Made by a program: the position numbers and the translations under genes. From the NCBI GenBank assembly GCA_965262055.1, contig CBDHEI010000002.1, positions 2,976,001-3,040,000 on the forward strand: a stretch of 64,000 nt of DNA, read 5' to 3'. The notes beneath the pieces were generated by a model that was not told the DNA's origin, did not search any database, and saw only the letters and a list, made by a program, of their open reading frames with translations. This document shows positions 24,531-32,870 of the stretch, in pieces. Source of the stretch: G958296245 sp965262055 (lineage in GTDB: Bacteria; Chloroflexota; Dehalococcoidia; Lucifugimonadales; G958296245). Positions within the stretch are counted from its first letter, which is position 1. Every line of letters starts with the position of its first letter.

Positions 24531-25004
24531 ATGGTCAGTAGACGGATCACTTACCTAACTCCCGAAGGTCGAATGAACCTCGACAAGGAGTTGAAGCACC
24601 TCATGACGGTGCGCCGCCGCGAGGTCGCCGCGCGAATCCACAGGGCAAGCGAGGCCGGCGGCACTGTGGACAACGCCGAGTACGAGGAGGCCAAGAACGA
24701 ACAGGCATTCGTGGAGGGGCGCATCTCGGAGCTCGAAAGGACGCTTTCCAATGTGGTGGTGGAGGACTCCAAAGGCCGGGACGATGGCGTGATCAAGTTC
24801 GGGTCCTCGGTCACCGTGACCACTGACAAGGGCCAAAAGAGGATGTACAAGATCGTTGGCAGCGCCGAGGCCGCTCCGCTAGAGGGGAAGATATCCCTGG
24901 AGTCTCCCGTAGGGCGTTCACTCATGGCGCGCAGGGTCGGCGAAGAGGTCGACATCGAGACGCCCGCCGGCGTGATCAGTCTCAAGATACGGAAGATCAA
25001 GTAA
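24531..25004 (+). CDS. greA: Transcription elongation factor GreA
   Basis: A 157-aa protein, the normal GreA length. The N-terminal coiled coil has LTPEGRMNLDKELKHLMTVR and the basic-acidic tip EYEEAKNEQAFVEGRISELE, with the acidic tip residues near NAEYEEAKNEQ that enter the RNA polymerase channel to rescue backtracked complexes. The C-terminal FKBP-like domain contains ISLESPVGRSLMARRVGEEV. ATG 24531 is favoured over TTG 24516. It is followed after 13 bp by lysS, so the two form an operon behind the promoter/attenuator. Confidence 0.95.
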   Translation: MVSRRITYLTPEGRMNLDKELKHLMTVRRREVAARIHRASEAGGTVDNAEYEEAKNEQAFVEGRISELERTLSNVVVEDSKGRDDGVIKFGSSVTVTTDKGQKRMYKIVGSAEAAPLEGKISLESPVGRSLMARRVGEEVDIETPAGVISLKIRKIK

Positions 25005-25017
25005 AGGCGCCGGAGCC

Positions 25018-26502
25018 GTGCCCGAACCGGAAAGCCAGCTAATCAGGGCGCGTCAGGACAGCCTGGCCCGCTTCAGGGCCAGGGGCGTCGATCCGTACCC
25101 CCACAGGGTCGAAAGGACCCACACCACCGCCGAAGCCGTAGCGCGCCTGGAGTCGCTTGAGCGCGAGGGCGCCGACGCGGAATCCGGTGAGTGCGTGTCG
25201 GTCGCCGGACGCATCATGCAGGTGCGCGGGATGGGTAAGGCGACCTTTTTGGACATCCAGGACGGTCACGGCCGCATCCAGGCACTGCTCCGGCGGAATG
25301 TCCTGCAGGAGTCCTACGAGGGGATACGCGACCTCGACATCGGGGACTGGCTTGGGGTAACAGGCCCATTGATGCGCACCAGGACTGGCGAGCCCACGGT
25401 TGCGGTGCGCCAGTGGAAGCTCCTGAGCAAGTCTCTGCGGCCGCTCCCGGAGAAGTGGCACGGGCTCGTTGACGTCGAGGCCAGGTATCGCCGCCGCTAC
25501 CTAGACCTGATATCCAACGAGGAGGCGCGGCGCATCGCTACGCTACGCAGCCGCGTCGTATCGGCCCTCAGGCGGATGATGGACGCCAGAGGGTTCATGG
25601 AGGTCGAGACGCCTATGCTGGTCTCCGTGCCGGCGGGCGGGACTGCAACACCGTTCTCCACGCACTACAGGGCGCTGAACCGGGACCTCTTCCTGAGAAT
25701 CGCCACCGAGCTATATCTGAAGAAGCTCGTAATCGGCGGCCTCGAAAAGGTCTATGAGATCGGCAGAATCTTCCGCAACGAGGGCGTAGACCTGACCCAC
25801 AACCCCGAGTTCACGACGATGGAGAGCTACGAGGCCTTCGCCGACTACAACGACGTCATGCGGATGGTTGAGGAGCTGGTGCACGGGATCGCGGTGGATG
25901 TGACGGGATCGGCCACTGTCACCGTGGAGGGGGAGTGCATCGACCTGACGCCGCCGTGGCCGCGCCGCACGCTGCGCGACGAAGTACGGGACCGCTCGGG
26001 CATCGACTTCCTGGAGTGCCCGGACATAGAGAGTCTCAGCACGGAGATGAAGCGAATCGGCCTGGACGTTGGCCGCCAGGTGAGCTGGGGCGGGCTGCTG
26101 GACAAACTCCTCTCGGACACCGTGGAGGCCCACCTGGTCCAGCCGACTTTCCTGGTTGACTACCCGGTGGAGATGTCCCCGCTTGCGAAGAAACGGGCCG
26201 ACGACGAGCGGCTGGTGGAGCGGTTCGAGGGGTTTGCCGCCGGCATGGAGATATGCAACGCCTTCACCGAGCTCAATGACCCCGTGGACCAGCGGGAGCG
26301 CATGGAGCAGCAGGAGGCGCTAAACCTGCAGTACCGCGACGAGGAGATGGACCGCCTTGACGAGGACTTCCTGCTGGCCCTGGAGCACGGGATGCCTCCG
26401 ACCGGCGGGCTGGGCGTAGGAATCGACCGCCTCGTGATGCTGTTCACCGGGCAACGGAGCATCCGCGAGGTGGTGCTCTTTCCCCAGCTCAGGGACGGCT
26501 GA
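25018..26502 (+). CDS. lysS: Lysyl-tRNA synthetase, class II
   Basis: A 494-aa class II synthetase. The N-terminal OB-fold anticodon-binding domain (about residues 50-150) includes VAGRIMQVRGMGKATFLDIQ. Class II motif 2 is IFRNEGVDLTHNPEFTTMES and motif 3 is GGLGVGIDRLVMLFTGQRSI then REVVLFP. It charges the tRNA-Lys found in this window. The start is GTG 25018, 13 bp after greA. The protein lacks the usual long basic N-terminal extension of eukaryotic forms and looks complete. Confidence 0.95.
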   Translation: MPEPESQLIRARQDSLARFRARGVDPYPHRVERTHTTAEAVARLESLEREGADAESGECVSVAGRIMQVRGMGKATFLDIQDGHGRIQALLRRNVLQESYEGIRDLDIGDWLGVTGPLMRTRTGEPTVAVRQWKLLSKSLRPLPEKWHGLVDVEARYRRRYLDLISNEEARRIATLRSRVVSALRRMMDARGFMEVETPMLVSVPAGGTATPFSTHYRALNRDLFLRIATELYLKKLVIGGLEKVYEIGRIFRNEGVDLTHNPEFTTMESYEAFADYNDVMRMVEELVHGIAVDVTGSATVTVEGECIDLTPPWPRRTLRDEVRDRSGIDFLECPDIESLSTEMKRIGLDVGRQVSWGGLLDKLLSDTVEAHLVQPTFLVDYPVEMSPLAKKRADDERLVERFEGFAAGMEICNAFTELNDPVDQRERMEQQEALNLQYRDEEMDRLDEDFLLALEHGMPPTGGLGVGIDRLVMLFTGQRSIREVVLFPQLRDG

Positions 26503-26505
26503 CGG

Positions 26506-27759
26506 TCACCGAAACCTCTCAGGGCCAAAGGGCGCACTGTCGACCGAGGTCTCGACGCCAGAGGCTATCTCGGCGACCAGCTTTCCCGTCATAGGCCCCA
26601 GGGTCATGCCGAGCATGGCGTGGCCCGTCGCCACTATCAGGTTTGGGACTTCCTCGAAGGCGCCGACGATGGGCAGCCCGTCAGGGGTGCATGGGCGCAG
26701 CCCGGCCCAGTAGTCGCCCACCGACGCCTGGGAGCCGTCGTCTACGAAGTATTTCGCCGCTCCCCGCACGATGGCGCCTATGCGCCTGTGGTTCAGCGAC
26801 AGATCGAGCCCGCCGAGCTCCAGCGTGCCGGCCAAGCGAACCGCGCCGCCCATCGGATTGACGCCGACCCTGGCCTCTCCGAGGATCAACGGCCTCGTCG
26901 GGCTAACTCCGGGCTTGGCGTACGTCATGCTGTAGCCCTTGGCCGGCTGCACGGGGAGTTTCAGGGGCAGGCCGTCCACTATGCCTGGCGACCACGACCC
27001 GGCAGCTAACACGACCTGCTCGGCGCGGTAGGTCCCCGCGGAGGTGCTGACGCTGTCCACGCTTCCTCCTGAGATGTCCAGCCCGAGGACCTCCACCCCT
27101 TCCCGGACGGATACGCCCTTTTCCGGCAACGCGGCGGCCAGCCCTGTCACGAACTTCTGCGGGTCGAGGTAGCCGTCTCCCTCGTAGTAGACGCCTCCCG
27201 AGATATCTGGCCGCACGGAGGATTCCATCGCGTTGACCTCGGGTCCAGTCATCGTCTTTGGGGAGAGACCGAACTCGCTCAGCATGTGCCCTTCGTGAAG
27301 GCTGTCTTCCAGGCCCCTTGGGGTGCCGTACAGCATAATGATCCCGCTGCGTTTGAAGCCGCAGTCCAAGGTCTCGGCGGCGATGATCTCTTCGTACAGC
27401 TCGATGCTGGCGCCGCTGAGCGCGGCCAGCGCCCCTACGCCGAGGCGCATCTTCTCCTCCGTGCAGTTGGAGCGAAACCGCCATAGCCAGGATGCCAGAC
27501 TGAGGTCGAGGCGCGGCTTGACGTAGAAGGGACTCTCCGGGTTGAGCATCCATCTAATGGCGAGCCCGATGGCTCCGGGCACGGGCAGGGGTATGCTGTG
27601 GCTGGGAACGATCAGGCCGGAGTTGCCGTAGGAGCTGCCGGAGCAGACCTGATCCCGCTCCAGGAGCGTGACTTGCCGCCCGTGGGCGGCAAGGTAGTAG
27701 GCGGCGCATACTCCGATAACGCCGCCGCCGATCACCACTACGTCAGAGCGCTCGGTCAC
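26506..27759 (-). CDS. FAD-dependent D-amino-acid dehydrogenase (DadA-like)
   Basis: A 417-aa DAO-family flavoprotein. The dinucleotide motif VVIGGGVIGVCAAYYLAAHG starts at residue 8, followed by SSYGNSGLIVPSHSIPLP, typical of DadA. The C-terminal GLRPCTPDGLPIVGAFEEVP segment carries the FAD contacts. DadA oxidatively deaminates D-amino acids to keto acids using the quinone pool; glycine oxidase or proline relatives remain possible. It is convergent with lysS (the stop codons are 3 bp apart). A small unknown gene lies upstream on the same strand. Confidence 0.87.
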   Translation of the reverse strand: MTERSDVVVIGGGVIGVCAAYYLAAHGRQVTLLERDQVCSGSSYGNSGLIVPSHSIPLPVPGAIGLAIRWMLNPESPFYVKPRLDLSLASWLWRFRSNCTEEKMRLGVGALAALSGASIELYEEIIAAETLDCGFKRSGIIMLYGTPRGLEDSLHEGHMLSEFGLSPKTMTGPEVNAMESSVRPDISGGVYYEGDGYLDPQKFVTGLAAALPEKGVSVREGVEVLGLDISGGSVDSVSTSAGTYRAEQVVLAAGSWSPGIVDGLPLKLPVQPAKGYSMTYAKPGVSPTRPLILGEARVGVNPMGGAVRLAGTLELGGLDLSLNHRRIGAIVRGAAKYFVDDGSQASVGDYWAGLRPCTPDGLPIVGAFEEVPNLIVATGHAMLGMTLGPMTGKLVAEIASGVETSVDSAPFGPERFR

Positions 27760-27793
27760 GTTCGCATACCCCCCATTACGTTTCGGTGGCGCG

Positions 27794-28183
27794 CTATGCC
27801 TCGCTGGTGCCGCCGCGCTGGGTGTCGGCCTCTTCCAGCCACCGCTCCAGCAGCACCATGGACTCCTCCTTGCCGAAGTCCAACGAGGCGATTGCCGTCG
27901 CCCTGAATAGGACGCCTGTCCCCACGCGCGCCGTGACGCTGCTCCCCAGCGGCGGGACCCGTACCCCTAGAGCCCTCGCCATGTAGGCGCCGGCGGCCAT
28001 CCCCTCCCTGGTCAGGTAGCAGTCGACAAGCGGCTTGCCCTGGTAGGTCAGCTTCAGTCCCTCGTCGTCCTGGGCGAGATCGACGCGCAGGTGGGCCCTG
28101 GGTACGGAGAGGAGCTCATCGACGTAGCTATGGACATGAGTGTGCACGGGAGTACGGGAGATTGTATCTGTGAGGCGGGCCAC
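27794..28183 (-). CDS. Hypothetical protein, 129 aa
   Basis: GTG 28183 starts a frame whose product begins MARLTDTISRTPVHTHVHSY and contains LKLTYQGKPLVDCYLTREGM, SSVTARVGTGVLFRATAIAS and a charged helix LLERWLEEADTQRGG. It is mixed alpha/beta with no membrane span and no motif I recognise. It lies upstream of the DadA-like gene on the same strand with 34 bp between them, so the two may be co-expressed. Confidence 0.5.
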   Translation of the reverse strand: MARLTDTISRTPVHTHVHSYVDELLSVPRAHLRVDLAQDDEGLKLTYQGKPLVDCYLTREGMAAGAYMARALGVRVPPLGSSVTARVGTGVLFRATAIASLDFGKEESMVLLERWLEEADTQRGGTSEA

Positions 28184-28266
28184 TTCACAAGCGGGCCCGC
28201 CTGTACTACCATCTTGTGGTAGTCTGCCGCCGACGCGGCTGAGAAGAAGGACCTATTGCAGGACAG

Positions 28267-29079
28267 ATGACCACGTCCAGGAAGTTCACAGAAAACCTAC
28301 AATCGTTGAACGTGCCCGAGACTTCCGGGGAGACAAAGGTGACGCAAGAGAAAGAGCAGGAAAAGGGATACAGCCGGGCTATGGTCGTGGTGGCCCACCC
28401 CGACGACGCCGAGTTCGGCTGTTCGGGCACCGTGGCCAAGTGGTGCAGCGAGGGCTGGGAGGTCGTCTACGTTCTGTGTACCGACGGCAGCAAGGGTAGT
28501 GGCGACCGGGAGATCAGCTCTCGCGAGCTGGCCCAGATAAGGCGTCGTGAACAGCTTGCCGCCGCCGAGGTGCTCGGCCTGAAGGAAGTGGTGTTTCTCG
28601 ACCACGAGGACGCCATGCTGGAGCCTACCTTGGAGCTGCGGAAGGAGATCGCGCGCGAGATCAGGCGGCACCGTCCCGACATCCTCATCTGCACTACGCC
28701 GCAGCGCAACCTGGACAGCGGAATGGGTGTGGGACACCCCGACCACCTCGCAGCCGGCGAGGCGGCGCTTTCGGCTGTGTTTCCAACGGCTCGAGACCAC
28801 CTGACCTTCCCGGAGCTGCTCGAGGAGGGGTTGGAGCCGCACAAGGTCTCGGAGGTGTGGGTCATGATGCACCCGGAGCCCGACCAGTTCGTCGACGTGA
28901 CGGACCACATGGACACGTCCGCGAAGGCGCTTGCGCAGCACGCATCCCAGATCGGCGGCAAGAACGAGGAGGAGGTGGGCGAGATGATGCGCGAGTGGCG
29001 GCGCCGCAGGGCCGAGGGCCAGCCCATGGAGTATGCGGAGGCCTACAAGCGCATTGACTTCAACCGGCCGCGGCGCTAA
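28267..29079 (+). CDS. PIG-L/LmbE family deacetylase
   Basis: The product (270 aa from ATG 28267; GTG 28339 is an alternative) has the metal site AHPDDAEFGCSGT near residue 44, where His, Asp and Asp bind zinc. The matching GVGHPDHLAAGEAALSAVF supplies the third ligand His. LCTDGSKGSGD precedes the helical lid. PIG-L enzymes remove acetyl groups from GlcNAc-containing substrates, including mycothiol and bacillithiol precursors. The first 24 residues before VTQEKEQEK are poorly conserved in character, so the shorter start may be real. It is a single gene, divergent from the hypothetical protein. Confidence 0.87.
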   Translation: MTTSRKFTENLQSLNVPETSGETKVTQEKEQEKGYSRAMVVVAHPDDAEFGCSGTVAKWCSEGWEVVYVLCTDGSKGSGDREISSRELAQIRRREQLAAAEVLGLKEVVFLDHEDAMLEPTLELRKEIAREIRRHRPDILICTTPQRNLDSGMGVGHPDHLAAGEAALSAVFPTARDHLTFPELLEEGLEPHKVSEVWVMMHPEPDQFVDVTDHMDTSAKALAQHASQIGGKNEEEVGEMMREWRRRRAEGQPMEYAEAYKRIDFNRPRR

Positions 29080-29146
29080 GGGCCCAGCTATCCCTGCTTT
29101 TCTATCGCATAGACGGAGAGTCGCGGATTCCGGTTGTGTACCATGC

Positions 29147-29635
29147 CTATCCCAGGCTCTTGATCATCACCCATGACGGCTCCTCGACCAATCGGCTGCC
29201 CCCGTCGTCAAGGGGTTGCTCCCAACGGTCCAGCACCGGCTTACCAAGACGTTTGTACCCCAAGCGCTCGTACAGCCGGACCGGGTCCTCGTTCTCGATC
29301 GCGACCTCGAGGTTGACCTCGGTTAGAGCCCGGTCAGCAGCAGCAGCTTCGACGGCATTTACCAGAGCCGTCCCGACGCCCCGGCCTCGGAAGGCCTCTC
29401 CAACATCGAGTGCGAACAGCCGTAACGAGCCCGGTCTCGGAAAGCCGTGACCGCCCATACTGACGGTCCCCACGGGGCATCCGTCCAGTTCGGCCACGAG
29501 AATCTCCCGATACCCGTCGAGGCTCTCCTCAAACCGCATTCTCATTTGCGCCTCACCAACTCCAGGCGCAAGAGCCGCAGTCAGCCCTCCGATATCCTCT
29601 TGTTCCACAGGCCGGATCCTTAGATGCAGGCTCAC
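29147..29635 (-). CDS. GNAT family N-acetyltransferase
   Basis: A 162-aa acetyltransferase. It starts at GTG 29635 (VSLHLRIRPVEQEDIGGLT), just 5 nt after the stop of the preceding gene. The acetyl-CoA loop is in LDVGEAFRGRGVGTALVNAV (QxxGxG/A type), followed by AAAADRALTEVNLEVAIENE and the C-terminal LYERLGYKRLGKPV. The substrate is unknown. The same open frame extends upstream inside the second GNAT gene, which is a shadow. It is the last gene of a NUDIX-GNAT-GNAT operon. Confidence 0.85.
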   Translation of the reverse strand: MSLHLRIRPVEQEDIGGLTAALAPGVGEAQMRMRFEESLDGYREILVAELDGCPVGTVSMGGHGFPRPGSLRLFALDVGEAFRGRGVGTALVNAVEAAAADRALTEVNLEVAIENEDPVRLYERLGYKRLGKPVLDRWEQPLDDGGSRLVEEPSWVMIKSLG

Positions 29636-29640
29636 TGCTC

Positions 29641-30435
29641 CTACTCGTCCGTCGTATAGACGGAGACCCAGCTGGGATAGAACCCCGCCGAGTGAGCCGT
29701 GCGCCGAGAGGCGATGTTGTCTACCCTGGAGCCGTAGAAGGGCACCTTGCCGCGAGCAAGGACGGCGCCTGCTACCCGCGAGGTCAGGACGGCACCCAGA
29801 CCTCTGCCTCTGTGCTCCGACTGCACGTCTATCCCTATCTGCCAGAGGGCGTCCGAGTCGGTGCTGGCGGCGGCCGCGGCGACCACCTTCTCGCCGCGTA
29901 TCGCAACGGCCGTTACAAAGTTGTGACGGCCTTGGGCAGCCCGCCTTGGGGATATCACGTTGGGCCAGCGCCCCGGGTCTAGCGGCTCCAATAGCTCTGC
30001 GCCGCCGACCTCGACGGCGTATCCGTATGGCGCCTCGCGGTCCCGCCAGTCTTGGCTGGAGGTCACGTTGTACGGGTAGGGACCGTGCAGCCGGAATGCC
30101 TGGCACGACACCCGCCTCGACACTTCGCCGAGCACTCGCGGGCTGAAAGCCTCGTCCGGGTCCAAGTTGCAGAACAGCTCTGTGACCCACGGAATCCAAC
30201 CCGGCGTCGCGGACACGACAACGCCCGCGCCCATTGTCACGATGTGCAGGTCCTCCGATCGTATCGGATAGCGCCTGCGCAGCGGGTTGGTGGCACGGTC
30301 AGGCGACAGCTCCGAGAGGTGGACGCCTACGGTGCGAAGATCCGGAGGGTCGCAGCATGCTTCCGCCGAGAGCGCTGCGGCCACCGTGTCGAAGGCGTAT
30401 ACCCTAGTTACCCTGTCAGCTCTGGCCACTTTCAT
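29641..30435 (-). CDS. GNAT family N-acetyltransferase, larger type
   Basis: A 264-aa protein. The acetyl-CoA binding motif is IGIDVQSEHRGRGLGAVLTS near residue 205, followed by RVDNIASRRTAHSAGFYPSW, the usual Asn/Ser plus GF finish of GNAT domains. The N-terminal 150 residues form a second, unrecognised domain. The start is placed at ATG 30435, 7 nt after the NUDIX stop; an earlier start would overlap that gene. Spacing to the neighbours on both sides is under 10 bp, which supports an operon. Confidence 0.8.
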   Translation of the reverse strand: MKVARADRVTRVYAFDTVAAALSAEACCDPPDLRTVGVHLSELSPDRATNPLRRRYPIRSEDLHIVTMGAGVVVSATPGWIPWVTELFCNLDPDEAFSPRVLGEVSRRVSCQAFRLHGPYPYNVTSSQDWRDREAPYGYAVEVGGAELLEPLDPGRWPNVISPRRAAQGRHNFVTAVAIRGEKVVAAAAASTDSDALWQIGIDVQSEHRGRGLGAVLTSRVAGAVLARGKVPFYGSRVDNIASRRTAHSAGFYPSWVSVYTTDE

Positions 30436-30442
30436 CTCAGAG

Positions 30443-31078
30443 TCAGGCCGTCGGGTCGAAGTAGGGGGGCAGGTCACCGCGTGCGAGCTTGAACGCCATC
30501 GGCACCCGACCCATGTGTCCCGGAGATAGATCGGGTAGGTCATTCTCCGAGAAGAAGCCCACGTCCGTTGTCTCCGGGCCCGCAATCGGGGTCTGGTCGT
30601 CACTTACCTCAGTCAGCCATACACCTGCGTAGATGTGATACTTGGTGCGGCTGCCCCACAGCCTGGAGTCGAACACGCCGAGCAGCTTCGTGGCCGTTCC
30701 TGTCACGCCTGTCTCCTCGCGAAGCTCCCGCTCCGCCGAATGCGCCCACGTCTCGCCCACATCGGTCACGCCTCCCGGCATTGCCCAAAGGCCGTCGTCT
30801 TCGCGCTTGATCAGGAGCATCCGCTCATTGCGGAAGACAGCCGCCTCGGCGCCGACGAACGGCGTATACCGGGATGGGCTTTCTTCGTACTCCGCCATAA
30901 CGTCGTCTTCCGACCTCTGCTCTATGGCTGCGACGATTCGCGCGCTCAGGGAGAGGGCCCGCGCATAGCGTACACGGTCGTAGTCGTTCTCGGCGTAGTG
31001 CGCCCCCGAATCCGCTATGCTGCGGAGCTCGTCGGCGATCATGTACATCTCGTCTTGGAAGGACACTCTCTGCTCCAT
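30443..31078 (-). CDS. NUDIX hydrolase
   Basis: A 211-aa protein with an N-terminal helical domain (about residues 1-70, common to a family of NUDIX proteins with an N-terminal NUDIX-associated domain). The Nudix box GGVTDVGETWAHSAERELRE then ETGV carries the magnesium-binding glutamates. The start of the catalytic domain is VGAEAAVFRNERMLLIKRED. Such enzymes hydrolyse nucleoside diphosphate-linked compounds. It is the first gene of the operon with the two GNAT genes; the pairing suggests metabolite housekeeping, but no substrate is indicated. Confidence 0.88.
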   Translation of the reverse strand: MEQRVSFQDEMYMIADELRSIADSGAHYAENDYDRVRYARALSLSARIVAAIEQRSEDDVMAEYEESPSRYTPFVGAEAAVFRNERMLLIKREDDGLWAMPGGVTDVGETWAHSAERELREETGVTGTATKLLGVFDSRLWGSRTKYHIYAGVWLTEVSDDQTPIAGPETTDVGFFSENDLPDLSPGHMGRVPMAFKLARGDLPPYFDPTA

Positions 31079-31186
31079 GGAATGGGCTTAGACGGGTGGC
31101 GCGCGACCGGCAATCGTTGACAGCGGGCGCAGGCAGCCCTGCGCCGTGGTGAGGCGGGATGGGTGAACCAGAGGCAGGGTCTCGGC

Positions 31187-32464
31187 TTAGCTCGTGCCCG
31201 CCTCGACGGGCTGCTCCGGGGAGGCCCCGGATGCGCGGTCGCCGCGGGTCTCCGCTGCAGTCTCGGTCACTCCGAGCGCCTCGCCTATCGGGCCCCAGAC
31301 GCCTTCGCCGGTCCACGTACGGTAGTAGTGGTGGGCGATCTTCCAAGGCGGCAAGTCGGACGGCAGGCCGCGCCAGGGGCAGTCGGTCTTCAGGTGGTAG
31401 AGGATTGCATTTACGATCTCTCGCTTGCCGTACTTGCCGGGCCGTCCACCGGCCTTGGTGACGGGCACAAGGGGCCTGATGCGCTCCCACTCGTCGTTGG
31501 TTAGGTCGGAGGGATGAGAGGACTCCTGAGGCACCGCTTTCGCTTCGCTTGCCTCTGTCCCAACCGCTCCATTCCCGGCGCCGGCTTCTGGATCGAGCAG
31601 GACCGCTGCGCCCTCGCCGGATGCGGGTCCGGCGAAAGCCTTACGCAGGGCCGACAGCGCTCTTTCGTAGTCGCGGGGCAGGGTGGTCTGAGAGCTGGCG
31701 GCGTGTTCAGGCTCTCTTTCGCCGGAAGCGACGAAGTCCCCATCCTTTTTCTCGGCGTCCTCCACTGGGACGCTCCACCTCAATGCGCGGGCCACTGCGA
31801 AGGGGTCCGGGGGCTCGGCCGGGAGGACCCCGGCGCCGTAGACGATGCCGTGCAGGCTCAACAGGGCGATGGAGAGATGGTCGTCGGAAACTTCGTGGTG
31901 GTCCGACTCGTCGGGAAGGAAGGCGAACGCCTCTACGCGTACCAGCAGGCTGGTCACGGTGGGGCTGAGGTGTCCAGTCATCGCGTAGATGTCGACTAGC
32001 GTGCGCAGGAGCTGCGCCCCGAGGATGCGCTTGTGGAATCCGACCCACCGCGCCAGATTGGCCAGAAGATTAACGTCAAGCTGGACGCCTGTTCCCAGGG
32101 GAGTGCCGAATTGTTGGGCATTGGGGAGTCCAAGCGGCACGCCGTTCGAGCCGTGTGCGGCTGGGCGCTTTGGCATCCTGAACGCTTCGGACTGCGCTTT
32201 TCTCAGCATCTGCGTCAGGTCTTTGAGGGGCAGGGTCATCTTGCCCGGCTGTCCCGCTCCGCTGTCGGTAACCACCTTCGCGAGATCGTCTATTGCCATG
32301 GCAGGACTGCTCTTGCCACGTGTGGGCTGCGTTGCAGAAGCGCTGCGGTGCGCCTCGCCGAGCATGGCGTCGAGCTGCTCTGCCGACAACATCAGCCCGC
32401 CGTCAGTCCGTCTCGCCTCGGCGGCTTCCCCGGTGTGCTCGTCGACGCGGTCTTCCGATTGCAT
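31187..32464 (-). CDS. Fusion of a FlaD/E-like segment and a DUF4096 transposase DNA-binding domain
   Basis: A 425-aa protein. Residues 1-127 are low-complexity and hydrophilic. Residues 128-180 (LDVNLLANLARWVGFHKRIL and following LLRTLVDIYAMTGHLSPTVT) resemble the archaellum FlaD/E domain pattern. Residues 180-310 are mostly linker. Residues 320-395 are DUF4096, the N-terminal DNA-binding part of IS5-like transposases: LTNDEWERIRPLVPV, then GGRPGKYGKREIVNAILYHL and CPWRGLPSDLPPWKIAHHYY. No DDE catalytic domain follows, so it is not a transposase. A domesticated DNA-binding or structural protein is inferred. AGGGGGG precedes ATG 32464. Confidence 0.7.
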   Translation of the reverse strand: MQSEDRVDEHTGEAAEARRTDGGLMLSAEQLDAMLGEAHRSASATQPTRGKSSPAMAIDDLAKVVTDSGAGQPGKMTLPLKDLTQMLRKAQSEAFRMPKRPAAHGSNGVPLGLPNAQQFGTPLGTGVQLDVNLLANLARWVGFHKRILGAQLLRTLVDIYAMTGHLSPTVTSLLVRVEAFAFLPDESDHHEVSDDHLSIALLSLHGIVYGAGVLPAEPPDPFAVARALRWSVPVEDAEKKDGDFVASGEREPEHAASSQTTLPRDYERALSALRKAFAGPASGEGAAVLLDPEAGAGNGAVGTEASEAKAVPQESSHPSDLTNDEWERIRPLVPVTKAGGRPGKYGKREIVNAILYHLKTDCPWRGLPSDLPPWKIAHHYYRTWTGEGVWGPIGEALGVTETAAETRGDRASGASPEQPVEAGTS

Positions 32465-32621
32465 TCCTGTCCCCCCTAGAAGCGCCGTCGGCTCGCCTCG
32501 ATGGGTTTGGCGCCGTTCGCGCCACTGGTATGTCTATGATATCTGGTTCATCCATGGGGTTTTCAAGCAGGTACGATGGCCGTTTTGGAGGTTTCTAGAG
32601 GTTCGCCGTAGAGCGTTGGCC

Positions 32622-32759
32622 TCAGAGCAGGGTCCGGGCCAGCACTACCGCCGCTACGAGCGCAAGAATGGCTACCAGGAGCCACCAGGGTATTCCGCCG
32701 CGGCCGCTTGTGGGCGCGCGGCGGGCTGCGCGTCTCCGGCGTCGGCGGTTAGGCCTCAC
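32622..32759 (-). CDS. Small single-span membrane protein, 45 aa
   Basis: The frame from GTG 32759 encodes a very basic N-terminus (VRPNRRRRRRAARRAPTSGR) then the hydrophobic span IPWWLLVAILALVAAVVLAR and TLL. This positive-inside plus one-span layout looks like a genuine small membrane protein, although the GTG has no clear ribosome site. The coding strand is opposite to mfd. It lies in the gap between mfd and the FlaD/E-DUF4096 fusion gene. Confidence 0.45.
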   Translation of the reverse strand: MRPNRRRRRRAARRAPTSGRGGIPWWLLVAILALVAAVVLARTLL

Positions 32760-32775
32760 GGCGTAAAGGCCATCG

Positions 32776-32784
32776 TGCTAGAAT
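32776..32784 (+). promoter_or_regulatory. Extended -10 element upstream of mfd
   Basis: TGCTAGAAT (32776-32784) is a TGn-extended -10 without a good -35. It is followed by a 9-bp hairpin (GCTAGCCCG/CGGGCTGGC around 32799-32823) in the mfd leader. Confidence 0.4.
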
Positions 32785-32870
32785 CTTCATGGCGCGAGGC
32801 TAGCCCGTTTTTGGCGGGCTGGCCCTTTCGGTGTTGAGAACATGTGCTGCGGGTAAGGGGGACTGTCGAC

